Of a DNA stretch of 64,000 bases, positions 24,324-33,097 are shown piece by piece (the stretch's first letter is position 1; every line of letters starts with the position of its first letter). Both the position numbers and the translations under genes were made by a program. Under the pieces are notes generated by a model, which did no database searches, was not told where the DNA came from, and saw nothing but the letters and a program-made list of their open reading frames with translations. Source of the DNA: Avoscillospira sp045579045 (GTDB taxonomy: Bacteria; Bacillota; Clostridia; Oscillospirales; Oscillospiraceae); assembly GCA_045579045.1 (NCBI GenBank), contig JAZNLL010000076.1, positions 1 through 64,000 of the forward strand, written 5' to 3'.

Positions 24324-26414
24324 TCAGAAGGTTGCGGAGACTTCCAGTGCCTCCAGAATTTTCTCCCGGTCGAGGGGGAGACTGTTTGCCCGCAGCGCAG
24401 GACAAAGCTGCTTCAAGGCAGCAGTGATGGCAGGTGCCAGCGCCACCGTGGAAGCCTCTGCGATGCCCTTTGCCCCGTAAGGGCCGGTCTCTTCGTAGGA
24501 CGGGACATTTTCGTTGACCATGCGGGGCGCATCCAAAGCCGTGGGCATGATGTAGTTGGAGAAGTTGGTCTCCAGACTGCGTCCGTCCCGATAGCGGATC
24601 TGTTCCGCCAGGGCATAGCCTGTGGACATGGCGATACCGCCGTAGATCTGACCTGCCATCATGACAGGGTTGATGATATTGCCTGCTTCGGTCACATTAT
24701 AGGCATCCAGAAGCTGTACCGTGCCGGTCACAGGGTCTACCTTCAGCTTGGCACCCTGCACAATAAAACCGAACATGGAATGGACACCGTCTTCACCGGG
24801 AATCTCCGGGAACACACAAACACCTTCGGCATAGGTTTTCCCTGCGCGGATCTTTTTGGCGGCTTCCATAATGGCATTGCCGCAGCCGTAGGTGGTGCGG
24901 CTGGCGGCGGTGGACCCGCTGTCCACGGTTTCTTCTGTATTGCCCATCCGCATTTCGATGGCAGAGAGAGGAACACCCAGCGCATCTGCCGCGATCATAG
25001 CCAGAATGGTCTCGCTGCCCTGACCGATATCCACCAGACCGATGCGGACAATGTAACGATCCTCCGCTTTCTTTTCGATCTGGGCAATGGAGGTGTCGGG
25101 AACGTGCTTGCCCATGCCGCTGCTCATCATACCGGCAGCAATGCCGTAGCCGATCCCGGGCTGGGGGTGATGCTTCATTTCCTGATAGAAATCGCTCTTT
25201 TCAAACATCCGCAGGGCTTCTTCAAAACCAACGGAATACTCCATCACAGCACCCATGGGGCCGCTCTGACCGCGGTGGATGGCATTGCGGATACGAATTT
25301 CCAGCGGATCGATACCGAGTTTCTCCGCTGCCAGATTCATCAGATGCTCCACCGCCATGGCACTCTGGGGTGCACCGAAACCACGCATAGCGGAGGCAGG
25401 AGCATGGTTGGTATAGGCCAGCCAACCATCCAGCTTCGCACTGGGAATATAGTAGGGACCGGTCATATGCTCCGTACCCAAACCAAGCACGGCAGGTCCG
25501 AGAATGGCATAGGCACCGGTGTCCATCCACATTTTCCCTTCAAAAGCCAGTGCCTTTCCTTCCCGGGAAAAGCCCATTTTCGCATAGACGACAGCGCTGT
25601 GACGCTTCATGCCGTAGCGGATATTTTCCTCCCGGCTGAAAACGCATCTGGCAGGTCGACCGGTATAGTGGGTCACCACGGCGGCGAAGATCTGTGCCGT
25701 GTTGCCGTCCTTGCCACCGAAACCGCCGCCGACGGTGGCAGCTTTGGAGGTGATCTTCTCCTTTGGAATTTGCAGAACAGAGGCAATCATATCCCGATCG
25801 GCAAAGGCATTCTGGGTAGAGGAGATCAGACACAGGCGGCCATCCTCATCCCGATAGGTAAAGGCTGCCTCCGGCTCCAGGAAACCGTGAGCCTGCACAG
25901 GCATTTCAAAGGTTTCCTCCAGAACAAAGGCACATTTTTCAAAATCCTCCGCGATATTGCCTTTGTCGCTGTGGAATTCGGAGCAGAGGTTTCCTGTTTC
26001 GAACACGCGTGGAGACGAAGCTTCCAACGCAGCCCGCATATCCTCCACCGTTTCCAGGGGTTCCAGTTCCACCTTCACCTGTGCGGCAAGGGAGCGGGCT
26101 TCCTCCAGGGTGCCGGCCGCTACGATGGCAACAGGCTCGCCCATGTAGCGAACCTTTTCCGCTGCCAGAACCGGCTGATCGTTCATTATGGAAGGCAGCA
26201 CATTGACGGGAATGTCTGCCGCGGTATAGCAATATGTACCCTCCTGCGGAGGCGGGAGCTGAACACCCAGCAGTTTGCCATGGGCAATGGGGGAACGAAC
26301 CAGCACCACATGAAGCAGGTTCGGTGCGGTGTAATCCGCAGTATAGAGGGCCTTACCGGTTGCTTTGTCGGGAACATCCAACCGGACGGCAGAGGTGCCA
26401 ACGAGTTTTGACAT
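24324..26414 (-). CDS. Xanthine dehydrogenase-type molybdopterin-binding large subunit
   Basis: A 696-residue catalytic subunit, expected to hydroxylate a purine such as hypoxanthine. N-terminal ATGKALYTADY and HVVLVRSPIAHG are family marks. Molybdopterin-contact motifs include GGGFGGKDGN, AMRGFGAPQSAMAVEHLM (with the arginine used in substrate binding), IGQGSETILAMIAADALG, and the catalytic-Glu motif GPYGAKGIAEAS near the C-terminus. Length is slightly short of some homologues but nothing essential is missing. GGAGGAAG precedes the ATG at 26414. Context with ade and the BMP transporter favours purine over CO or nicotinate; substrate is inferred. No cofactor maturation genes are in view. Confidence 0.93.
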   Translation of the reverse strand: MSKLVGTSAVRLDVPDKATGKALYTADYTAPNLLHVVLVRSPIAHGKLLGVQLPPPQEGTYCYTAADIPVNVLPSIMNDQPVLAAEKVRYMGEPVAIVAAGTLEEARSLAAQVKVELEPLETVEDMRAALEASSPRVFETGNLCSEFHSDKGNIAEDFEKCAFVLEETFEMPVQAHGFLEPEAAFTYRDEDGRLCLISSTQNAFADRDMIASVLQIPKEKITSKAATVGGGFGGKDGNTAQIFAAVVTHYTGRPARCVFSREENIRYGMKRHSAVVYAKMGFSREGKALAFEGKMWMDTGAYAILGPAVLGLGTEHMTGPYYIPSAKLDGWLAYTNHAPASAMRGFGAPQSAMAVEHLMNLAAEKLGIDPLEIRIRNAIHRGQSGPMGAVMEYSVGFEEALRMFEKSDFYQEMKHHPQPGIGYGIAAGMMSSGMGKHVPDTSIAQIEKKAEDRYIVRIGLVDIGQGSETILAMIAADALGVPLSAIEMRMGNTEETVDSGSTAASRTTYGCGNAIMEAAKKIRAGKTYAEGVCVFPEIPGEDGVHSMFGFIVQGAKLKVDPVTGTVQLLDAYNVTEAGNIINPVMMAGQIYGGIAMSTGYALAEQIRYRDGRSLETNFSNYIMPTALDAPRMVNENVPSYEETGPYGAKGIAEASTVALAPAITAALKQLCPALRANSLPLDREKILEALEVSATF

Positions 26415-26532
26415 CTGTGCTTCCTCCTGAAATCAAAAATCTTCAACATATTTTACCATAGGCGGCAGATAAGTGCAAGCTGTCGAAAAAGTAAAAATAT
26501 GCCGTAATTTCCAAGAAACAGATGACTTTCTG

Positions 26533-26561
26533 TTGACAGTGTTCGCCATTGCTGATATAAT
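26533..26561 (+). promoter_or_regulatory. Promoter of the nucleoside transporter operon
   Basis: TTGACA (26533-26538), 17 bp, TATAAT (26556-26561): a near-consensus promoter leaving a leader of about 135 nt. I see no purine riboswitch in the leader. Confidence 0.8.
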
Positions 26562-26699
26562 TTATTGGCTACTGAATGATTTTCCCTGTTTCCTGCGATG
26601 TTTTTTCATACACATTCAACGGAAACAGTTGGCAATTGCCGAACGGAAAATAGAAAGAAAGTAACACGAATCAGTAAGAAAGAAAAGGAGAATTCCAAC

Positions 26700-27716
26700 A
26701 TGAACATGAAGAAGATCCTGGCTCTGGTGCTGGCCCTGGTTATGGTGCTGGCTCTGGTCGCCTGCGGTGCCGAAAAGGCTCCCGCCGAAGAAGAAACCGC
26801 CGACAAGATGAAGGTCGCTCTGGTTCTGCCCGGCAAGAAGGATGACGTTTCCTTCAACCAGGCTATGTACAGAGGCATGAACGACTACTTCAACGCTCAC
26901 TCCGAAGAGATCGAGCTGACTGTTGTCGAGAACATCTACGATGTCGCTGACATCACCCCCGCTCTGACTGAGTATGCTGATACCGGTTACGATGTCGTCA
27001 TCGGCCATGGCTATCAGTTCTCCGAGCCCGTTGTCACCGTTGCCGGTCAGTATCCCGAAGTCGCTTTCCTGCTGGGCTGCGGCGTTATTGATCCCATTGC
27101 CAATGCTTCTCAGTATGATGTTCAGCTGGAAGCCGGCGGCTATCTGATGGGCGTCATCGCTGCTCTGGCTACTCAGAGCAACCAGATCGGCGTCATCGGC
27201 GGCGGCGAAGGCAGCGAGATCACTCGCGGCCACGAAGGCTTCAAGCAGGGCGCCAAGTCCATCAACCCCGACATCGAGATCCAGGAAGTCTACACCGGCG
27301 ACTGGACTGACACTGCCGGCGCTTATGAAGCTGCTATCGGCATGTACGACTCCGGCGTTGATGTCATCTGGCACTCCGGCGACGGCATCGGTCTGGGCGT
27401 TGTTCAGGCTGCTGAAGAAAAGGATATGTATGTTCTGGGCAATGTGGAAGACCAGTATGACCTGGCTCCCAACAATGTTCTGTCCGGTCTGCAGTATCAG
27501 TGGGGCAATGCTCTGGAAACCATCTTCGCCTCCATCAATGACGGCACCTTCTTCGCTGAAGGCAAGGAAATCGTCATGATCAATGTGGGCAACGGCGGTC
27601 TGTCCATGACCGAGCTGAACGACGTTAAGGGCTGGCTGACCGAGGAAGACATCGCTGCTATCGAAGATGTCTATGCTCAGCTGGGCGAAAACGCAATCGA
27701 GTTTGCTGCTCACTAA
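26700..27716 (+). CDS. BMP-family (PnrA-like) nucleoside-binding lipoprotein
   Basis: A 338-residue substrate-binding protein for an ABC importer. The signal peptide ends at the lipobox LVAC (about residue 21). Mature-domain marks of the BMP family are DVSFNQAMYRGMNDYF, YDVVIGHGYQFSEPV, GGGEGSEITRGHEGFKQGAKSINP and GVDVIWHSGDGIGLGVVQAA. This family usually binds purine nucleosides. AAAGGAG is 8 bp before the ATG at 26700; the upstream extension to 26598 has no signal sequence. Codon choice is strongly biased (GGC, GCT, CTG, ATC), which suggests high expression. A hairpin after the stop separates it from the membrane parts. Confidence 0.95.
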   Translation: MNMKKILALVLALVMVLALVACGAEKAPAEEETADKMKVALVLPGKKDDVSFNQAMYRGMNDYFNAHSEEIELTVVENIYDVADITPALTEYADTGYDVVIGHGYQFSEPVVTVAGQYPEVAFLLGCGVIDPIANASQYDVQLEAGGYLMGVIAALATQSNQIGVIGGGEGSEITRGHEGFKQGAKSINPDIEIQEVYTGDWTDTAGAYEAAIGMYDSGVDVIWHSGDGIGLGVVQAAEEKDMYVLGNVEDQYDLAPNNVLSGLQYQWGNALETIFASINDGTFFAEGKEIVMINVGNGGLSMTELNDVKGWLTEEDIAAIEDVYAQLGENAIEFAAH

Positions 27717-27732
27717 TTGATTGTTAACCAGA

Positions 27733-27764
27733 AAGGGGCTTGCCTTCGGACAAGCCCCTTTTTT
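27733..27764 (+). terminator. Partial terminator after the binding-protein gene
   Basis: Perfect stem AAGGGGCTTG / CAAGCCCCTT with loop CCTTCGGA and a run of Ts, 34 bp before the ATPase start. It probably lets only some transcripts continue, giving more binding protein than transporter. Confidence 0.88.
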
Positions 27765-27797
27765 GAACTACTGATTTGTTTTTTTGGGAGGGATATC

Positions 27798-29324
27798 ATG
27801 GATACTTTTGTCGTTGAGATGAAAGGTGTCACCAAGATTTTCAACGGAGTCAAAGCCAATGATTCTGTTGACTTCCAGCTGAAAAAAGGCTCCATTCACG
27901 GTCTTCTTGGCGAAAACGGCGCCGGTAAGACAACGCTGATGAACATTCTTTACGGTCTTTACCAGCAGGAAGAAGGCAAAGTGTATATCAATGGCAAGGA
28001 AGAGGATATCCATTCTCCCACCAAAGCCATTTCTCTTGGCATCGGCATGGTGCATCAGCATTTCATGCTGGCCCGTCCACTGACCGTGACGGAAAATGTG
28101 ATGCTGGGCAAAAAGTCCCGCCGCGGCATCCTTCTGGATACCAAGGAAACTGCACGGGAACTGAAAGAGCTCTCTGATAAGTATCGGATGGGCATCGACC
28201 CCAATTCCAAAATTTGGCAGCTTTCCGTGGGTGAGCAGCAGCGTGTGGAGATCATGACCGCCCTGTATATGGGTGCGGAAATTCTGATACTGGATGAGCC
28301 CACCGCTGTTCTGACGCCCCAGGAAACGGAAATTTTCTTCGAGACCCTGCGCCAGATGCGTGAGGACGGCAAGTCTATCATCCTCATCACCCACAAACTG
28401 GAGGAAATATTGTCCATTGTGGATGAAGTGACCGTTCTGCGTGACGGCAAAATGATCGGCCGCCGCACGGTAGATGAAACTGTGACCAAGGACGATCTGA
28501 GCCGCATGATGGTAGGCCGTGATGTTCTGTTCCAGTTCCCTCCCGTGGAGAAAGATCCCGGCGAGATCAAGGTTCGTATTCAAAACCTCTCCGCCAAGAA
28601 CGACAAGGGTGTTCTGGCTCTTGAGGATTTTTCCCTCGATATCCGTGAGGGTGAGATCGTAGGTCTTGCCGGTGTTGATGGAAACGGTCAGAAGGAACTG
28701 TGTGAAGTTTTGACCGGTCTGCGTAGAGCCAAAACCGGCGACTACACCTTGAATGGAGAGTCCGTTCTGAACAAAACGCCCGAATTCTACATCAAGAAAA
28801 AGGTATCCTACATTCCCGAAGACCGCCATACCACAGGTCTGGCGCTCAACTGGACGCTGAAGAACAATCTGATTTTGAAAAAGCTGGATGAAGCCCCTAT
28901 TGCAAAGCGCGGTCTGCTGAGCAGAAAGGTCATCAACCGGAACTGGGAGACCATGCAGCAAGCCTATCAGATCAAGGCCAGCAGCGGTGACGACAAGGCT
29001 CGCAGCCTTTCCGGCGGTAACCAGCAGAAGGTGATTTTGGCACGGGAACTGAGTGCCGAGCCTGAGGTGCTGATCGCCAGCCAGCCCACCAGAGGTCTGG
29101 ATATCGGCGCTGCCGAATATGTCCGTCAGCAGATTTTGAATGCCAGAAATCAGGGTGCAGCCGTGCTGATCATCTCCGCCGATCTGGAGGAGATCCTGCA
29201 GCTGTCCGATCGCATTGCTGTCATTTATGACGGTAAGCTGATGGGCATTCTCCCCCGCGGTGCGGACACCATGCAGGTCGGTGCCATGATGATGGGTCAG
29301 AAACAGGAGGAGGCTGAAGTATGA
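27798..29324 (+). CDS. Nucleoside ABC transporter, double ATPase (NupA/YufO-like)
   Basis: A 508-residue cytosolic protein with two ABC cassettes. The first has Walker A GENGAGKTT (about 38-46), signature LSVGEQQRVEI and Walker B ILILDEPTAVLTP. The second has the degenerate Walker A GVDGNGQKE and signature LSGGNQQKVI, as is usual for RbsA/BMP-type importers. MGRRT- and VGRDV-type joins connect them. The ATG at 27798 has GGGAGG upstream. The last four bases overlap the first permease gene. It energises purine nucleoside import (family knowledge). Confidence 0.95.
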   Translation: MDTFVVEMKGVTKIFNGVKANDSVDFQLKKGSIHGLLGENGAGKTTLMNILYGLYQQEEGKVYINGKEEDIHSPTKAISLGIGMVHQHFMLARPLTVTENVMLGKKSRRGILLDTKETARELKELSDKYRMGIDPNSKIWQLSVGEQQRVEIMTALYMGAEILILDEPTAVLTPQETEIFFETLRQMREDGKSIILITHKLEEILSIVDEVTVLRDGKMIGRRTVDETVTKDDLSRMMVGRDVLFQFPPVEKDPGEIKVRIQNLSAKNDKGVLALEDFSLDIREGEIVGLAGVDGNGQKELCEVLTGLRRAKTGDYTLNGESVLNKTPEFYIKKKVSYIPEDRHTTGLALNWTLKNNLILKKLDEAPIAKRGLLSRKVINRNWETMQQAYQIKASSGDDKARSLSGGNQQKVILARELSAEPEVLIASQPTRGLDIGAAEYVRQQILNARNQGAAVLIISADLEEILQLSDRIAVIYDGKLMGILPRGADTMQVGAMMMGQKQEEAEV

Positions 29325-30382
29325 ATCTGAACGTTAAAAAAGCAGCATCTCAGGTTCTGGGAACAGTCTGCATGATCCTGATTGCCCTGCTTCTGGGCGG
29401 TGTTCTGGTTGTGCTGACGGAAAACAGCCCCATGGAAGCCTACGGTGCCATCGTTCGCGGTGCCTTCGGTTCTCCCCAGAAGATCTGTGAGCTGTTTGTC
29501 AAGCTGATCCCCATTCTGATCATGGCTTTCGGCTCTTCCATCGCCTTCCGTGCCCAGCTCTGGAACATCGGTGCAGGCGGCCAGTTTATCATGTCTTCCA
29601 TCGCGGCCACGGCCATTGCCCTGTATGTGCCCGTGCCCTTCGCCATCCGAATCCCCCTGTCTCTGATCTGCGCTGTCGCCGCAGGTGCTCTGTGGGCAGG
29701 CATTGCAGGTTGGCTCAAGAACAAGTTCAACGCCAATGAGGTCATCACGACCCTCATGCTGACCTACATCGCAGACTATTTCCTCATGTATCTGGTCAAC
29801 GGCCCCATGCAGGACCCGGCCTCCGATCTGACCCAGTCTGCGCTGGTTCCTGAGGAGATGTATCTGACCCGTCTGTTCGGTACTTACCGTCTCCACAGCG
29901 GCATTTTCCTGCTGATCGCGGTGATCGTCATCATGATCTTCTTCTGGCGCACCACCGTCGGCTACAGAATCGACCTGACCGGTCAGGGCAAGAAGGTGGC
30001 CACCTATGCCGGTGTCAACGTGAAGCGCACAGTCATGATCACCATGCTGATCTCCGGTGCTTTCGCAGGACTGGCCGGCTGGATCGAAACCTTCGGCATC
30101 CAGTACCGCATTCTGACCGGCATCGCCGGTGACTACGGAAACATTGCCACCATCATTGCGCTGCTGGGCTCTTTGAATGTCTACGGCATCATCGCTTCCG
30201 CCGCCTTCTTTGCGATCCTGCTCTGCGGCGGTGCCAGTATGCAGCGTATGACGGAAGTTCCCTACTCCGTGGTGAATGTCATCCAAGGTCTGATCATCAT
30301 TCTGGTCATCGCCCGTACGACCTTCAGCGAGTTTATGACCAAGCTGTTCAAGGGCAGAAAGGAGAAGACACATGTTAAGTGA
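29321..30382 (+). CDS. Nucleoside ABC transporter permease 1 (NupB/YufP-like)
   Basis: A 353-residue polytopic membrane protein of the BPD_transp_2 type. It has about nine hydrophobic segments and the conserved cytoplasmic stretch GQGKKVATYAGVNVKRTVMI, which contacts the ATPase. Other marks are NIGAGGQFIMSSIAATAIAL and NANEVITTLMLTYIADYFLM. The start overlaps the ATPase stop by 4 bp and the end overlaps permease 2 by 11 bp, so the genes are translated as a unit. Confidence 0.95.
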   Translation: MNLNVKKAASQVLGTVCMILIALLLGGVLVVLTENSPMEAYGAIVRGAFGSPQKICELFVKLIPILIMAFGSSIAFRAQLWNIGAGGQFIMSSIAATAIALYVPVPFAIRIPLSLICAVAAGALWAGIAGWLKNKFNANEVITTLMLTYIADYFLMYLVNGPMQDPASDLTQSALVPEEMYLTRLFGTYRLHSGIFLLIAVIVIMIFFWRTTVGYRIDLTGQGKKVATYAGVNVKRTVMITMLISGAFAGLAGWIETFGIQYRILTGIAGDYGNIATIIALLGSLNVYGIIASAAFFAILLCGGASMQRMTEVPYSVVNVIQGLIIILVIARTTFSEFMTKLFKGRKEKTHVK

Positions 30383-31319
30383 GATCCTGACTACCGGCTT
30401 TTTTGTCAGCCTGTTTGCCGGCATGATCCGCCTGGCAACTCCGATTCTGCTGCCCGCTCTGGGACAGCTGTACACCCAGCGTGCAGGTATTCTGAATCTG
30501 GGTGTGGAAGGCACCATGCTCATGGGTGCCATCTGCGCCTTTGCCACCACCTGCGCCACCAATAACAACCTTTGGCTCGGTCTGCTGGCAGGTCTGGCCG
30601 GCGGTATGCTCTACAGTCTGGTCATGGCATGGCTCAGCGTTACCATGCGCGCCAATCAGGTCATCGCCGGTATCGGCATGAACATTCTGGCCACCGGTCT
30701 GGCTGCCTACATCTACCGCGTCATCTTCGGCATCCGTGCCCTGCCTGCAAAGATCTCTTCCTTCTCCGCTTTGAATATCCCCGTTCTGGCCGATATTCCC
30801 GTGGTGGGTCCTATCTTCTTCCAGCATAATGTTCTGGTTTACTTCGCATTCATCATGGTTCCCGTCACGTGGTTTATTCTGGAGCGCACCACCTTCGGTC
30901 TGAAGATCAAGGCAGTCGGTGAGCACCCCCGTGCCACAGACTCCAAGGGCATCAGCGTGCCCGGCATCCGCTATGCAGCTACGCTGATCGGCGGTGCCTA
31001 TGCCGGTATCGGCGGTGCGTTCATGACCATTGCCTACCTGAACACCTTTACGGAGAACGTCATCGGCGGCTTCGGTTATATTGCCGTTTCCGTTGTGGTC
31101 TTTGCCAAGTTCATGCCCGGCAGAGCCATGTGGGGCTCTCTGCTGTTCGGCCTGGCCTCCGCTCTGCAGCTGCGTCTGCAGGCACAGGGCATCGGTATCC
31201 CCAGCCAGCTGCTGCTGATGCTGCCCTACATTATGACCATCATTGCGCTGATCTTCGCCTCCAAGAATGCAGAGTTCCCCAGCGCTTACACCATCCCTTA
31301 TTCGAGAATGGAACGATGA
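30372..31319 (+). CDS. Nucleoside ABC transporter permease 2 (NupC/YufQ-like)
   Basis: A 315-residue membrane protein that pairs with permease 1 to form the pore. Family marks are RAGILNLGVEGTMLMGAICA, ANQVIAGIGMNILATGLAAY, and the coupling stretch AVGEHPRATDSKGISVPGIR. About eight to nine helices are seen. AAAGGAG lies just upstream of the ATG at 30372, within the end of permease 1. The 3' end overlaps the lipoprotein gene by 4 bp. Confidence 0.95.
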   Translation: MLSEILTTGFFVSLFAGMIRLATPILLPALGQLYTQRAGILNLGVEGTMLMGAICAFATTCATNNNLWLGLLAGLAGGMLYSLVMAWLSVTMRANQVIAGIGMNILATGLAAYIYRVIFGIRALPAKISSFSALNIPVLADIPVVGPIFFQHNVLVYFAFIMVPVTWFILERTTFGLKIKAVGEHPRATDSKGISVPGIRYAATLIGGAYAGIGGAFMTIAYLNTFTENVIGGFGYIAVSVVVFAKFMPGRAMWGSLLFGLASALQLRLQAQGIGIPSQLLLMLPYIMTIIALIFASKNAEFPSAYTIPYSRMER

Positions 31320-31795
31320 AAAAAACGATTTTGATTTGCCTGCTGCTGGTGCTGACCACCCTCTGCGGCTGCGGTTCCAACCAAACGGAGGAACATGCGC
31401 TGGAGCGGCTGGAGGCCTATGCAGAGGCCATAGACTTTTCCTACAAGGAACCGGAAAAAATCTACAAATTTCTCTGTCAGGATTTCCGGGAGCAGATGGA
31501 TGAAGAAGCCTTCTGTGAGGCCTTTGCCAAAGAGCGAACCTATCCCTACCTCACACCGCTTTACATCTACGATCCCGAGATCACCCTGTCGGAGGACGGT
31601 CTTTCCGGTACGGCAGTTTATCTGCAGGCCGCCCGCATCGTCGGTATGGTCTACGAAGTATCCTTCGTCTATGAGAACGGTGACTACTACATTCAGGACT
31701 GGGAAGAGTTCCTGGATGGCAGCTACCTTGAAAAGTTCGAAGATGTGAACTATTCTCTGGACTGGTATTTCAGCGAAGACGTCCATGCTGACTAA
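31316..31795 (+). CDS. Small lipoprotein at the end of the nucleoside transporter operon
   Basis: A 159-residue protein with a signal peptide ending LCGC, so lipid-anchored outside the membrane. The mature part is acidic and looks like an NTF2-like or DUF4878-type fold: a helix ALERLEAYAEAIDF, KFLCQDFREQMDEEAF, then paired strands SGTAVYLQAA and VYEVSFVYENGDYYIQDW. Function is unknown. It overlaps permease 2 by ATGA and is followed by a terminator, so it belongs to the transporter operon. Confidence 0.8.
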   Translation: MKKTILICLLLVLTTLCGCGSNQTEEHALERLEAYAEAIDFSYKEPEKIYKFLCQDFREQMDEEAFCEAFAKERTYPYLTPLYIYDPEITLSEDGLSGTAVYLQAARIVGMVYEVSFVYENGDYYIQDWEEFLDGSYLEKFEDVNYSLDWYFSEDVHAD

Positions 31796-31796
31796 G

Positions 31797-31833
31797 AAAA
31801 TATCCACCCGCTTAGCGGGTGGATATTTATTTC
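31797..31833 (+). terminator. Bidirectional terminator between transporter and glycan operons
   Basis: Stem AAATATCCACCCGC / GCGGGTGGATATTT with loop TTA, A/T-rich on both sides, between convergent genes. Confidence 0.9.
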
Positions 31834-31841
31834 ATATTTTT

Positions 31842-33056
31842 TTACTGCGCCATTTCCTTCATGCGATCTACAAGCTTCTGATAGGTTCTTCTTCGGTCAA
31901 ACCGTTCGTCTGCCAGTTTGAGAGAATTGGCTTTCATAGAGGTTCGCAGTTCTTCCTGCCGATACAGTTTCTCTATTGCGTCTGCGACAGAAATTTTATC
32001 GCCGGAAATACAGTTAATGCCCGCTGAATACTTATCCAGAAGGTCCCTGTATTCTTGACTGTTTTGCGTGTTAATCACAGGTGTTCCCGCAACCGCGTAG
32101 TCAGAAACCTTATTGATGATTGTTGAAACAGATTCCTTCACAATCGGGTTCACCGCTGCATCGGATTTAGACAAAAATGCCATCATTCTCCCATACTCGG
32201 TCTGTCCATGAAATACTGCAGAAACACCTGCATTTTCAGCAGCCTGTCGGAAAGACTCCATCAGCACACCGCTGCCGAATACATGGAATACAATATTTGC
32301 AATCCCCCGTTCTTTCACCAACGCAAGCGCATCAATTACCAGGCCCAAATCATAGCTGTGACCCAGCGCACCCACATAGGTAAGCCAGAATTCATTCTGC
32401 GGCTTTTCGATCACGTGATCTTTCATCAAATTGTTGGCAAATGCAATATCGGTGCCAATATAGGCACTAATACCTTGCTTGCACTTTTTGTTCACCGAAC
32501 AGCCACGTTCAGCATAGGTGTCAGAAACTGCAACAATCTGGTCGGCACGGCTGTAGATTCTGTTTGCCTTTTTCAGCATGGGCATAAACACAATGTCGGA
32601 AACAACAGGAATGTTCAGCGCCATCCGGAATGCTTCCGGCCAGAGATCCTGAATATCCAGCATCAACGGAATGTTGTTGTCTTCCGCAAACCTCGATACT
32701 GCATCAGCTACATCCAGAGACGGAACCACAAGATAGATTAAATCCGGTTTCTTTCTGGTTTTCAGATATGCCAGCACATTTTTTGCAAAGACACGGCAGC
32801 TTTGAAGCCGTTTCACGCTGATATTCTTCTTATATCCACTTTCCCGGATCATCGTAACTTTAAAGGGAAGCTTCTCCAATTCTTCCTGCATCTCAGATCT
32901 GAAACACTTCTTCAAATGACAAAAGGAAGATGTCACCACCTCAAGAGTCAGAGAATCATCCGCTGCTATCATTTCAGCCAAAGTGCGGTATCTGCTGCTG
33001 CTTTTTTCATGCTCAAAGTGATAGTAATTCGTCACTAACAAGATGTCTTTCTTCAT
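31842..33056 (-). CDS. Family 4-like glycosyltransferase
   Basis: A 404-residue GT-B fold enzyme, cytosolic. The N-terminal domain begins KKDILLVTNYYHFEHEKSSSRYR, the acceptor domain usual for polymer-assembling GT4 proteins. LMLDIQDLWPEAF is a WbuB-type mark. The nucleotide-sugar domain has YVGALGHSYDLGLVIDAL, FHVFGSG and DAAVNPIVKESVSTIINKVSDYAVAGTPVI, close to the EX7E pattern. The ATG at 33056 has AAAGG 8 bp upstream. Sequence is AT-richer than the flanking operons, hinting at acquisition. It is the last gene of a four-gene surface-glycan operon. Confidence 0.88.
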   Translation of the reverse strand: MKKDILLVTNYYHFEHEKSSSRYRTLAEMIAADDSLTLEVVTSSFCHLKKCFRSEMQEELEKLPFKVTMIRESGYKKNISVKRLQSCRVFAKNVLAYLKTRKKPDLIYLVVPSLDVADAVSRFAEDNNIPLMLDIQDLWPEAFRMALNIPVVSDIVFMPMLKKANRIYSRADQIVAVSDTYAERGCSVNKKCKQGISAYIGTDIAFANNLMKDHVIEKPQNEFWLTYVGALGHSYDLGLVIDALALVKERGIANIVFHVFGSGVLMESFRQAAENAGVSAVFHGQTEYGRMMAFLSKSDAAVNPIVKESVSTIINKVSDYAVAGTPVINTQNSQEYRDLLDKYSAGINCISGDKISVADAIEKLYRQEELRTSMKANSLKLADERFDRRRTYQKLVDRMKEMAQ

Positions 33057-33097
33057 TGACGTAACCTTTCCATTCAAAAAATACATTGAAGCATTGA

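Noticed and set aside
24780..26411. 543-codon plus-strand frame opposite the molybdenum hydroxylase large subunit
   Set aside because: Shadow of a gene with complete molybdopterin motifs.
26562..26699. Purine riboswitch in the leader of the BMP operon or upstream of ade
   Set aside because: No conserved purine-aptamer core segments or matching stems could be found in either leader.
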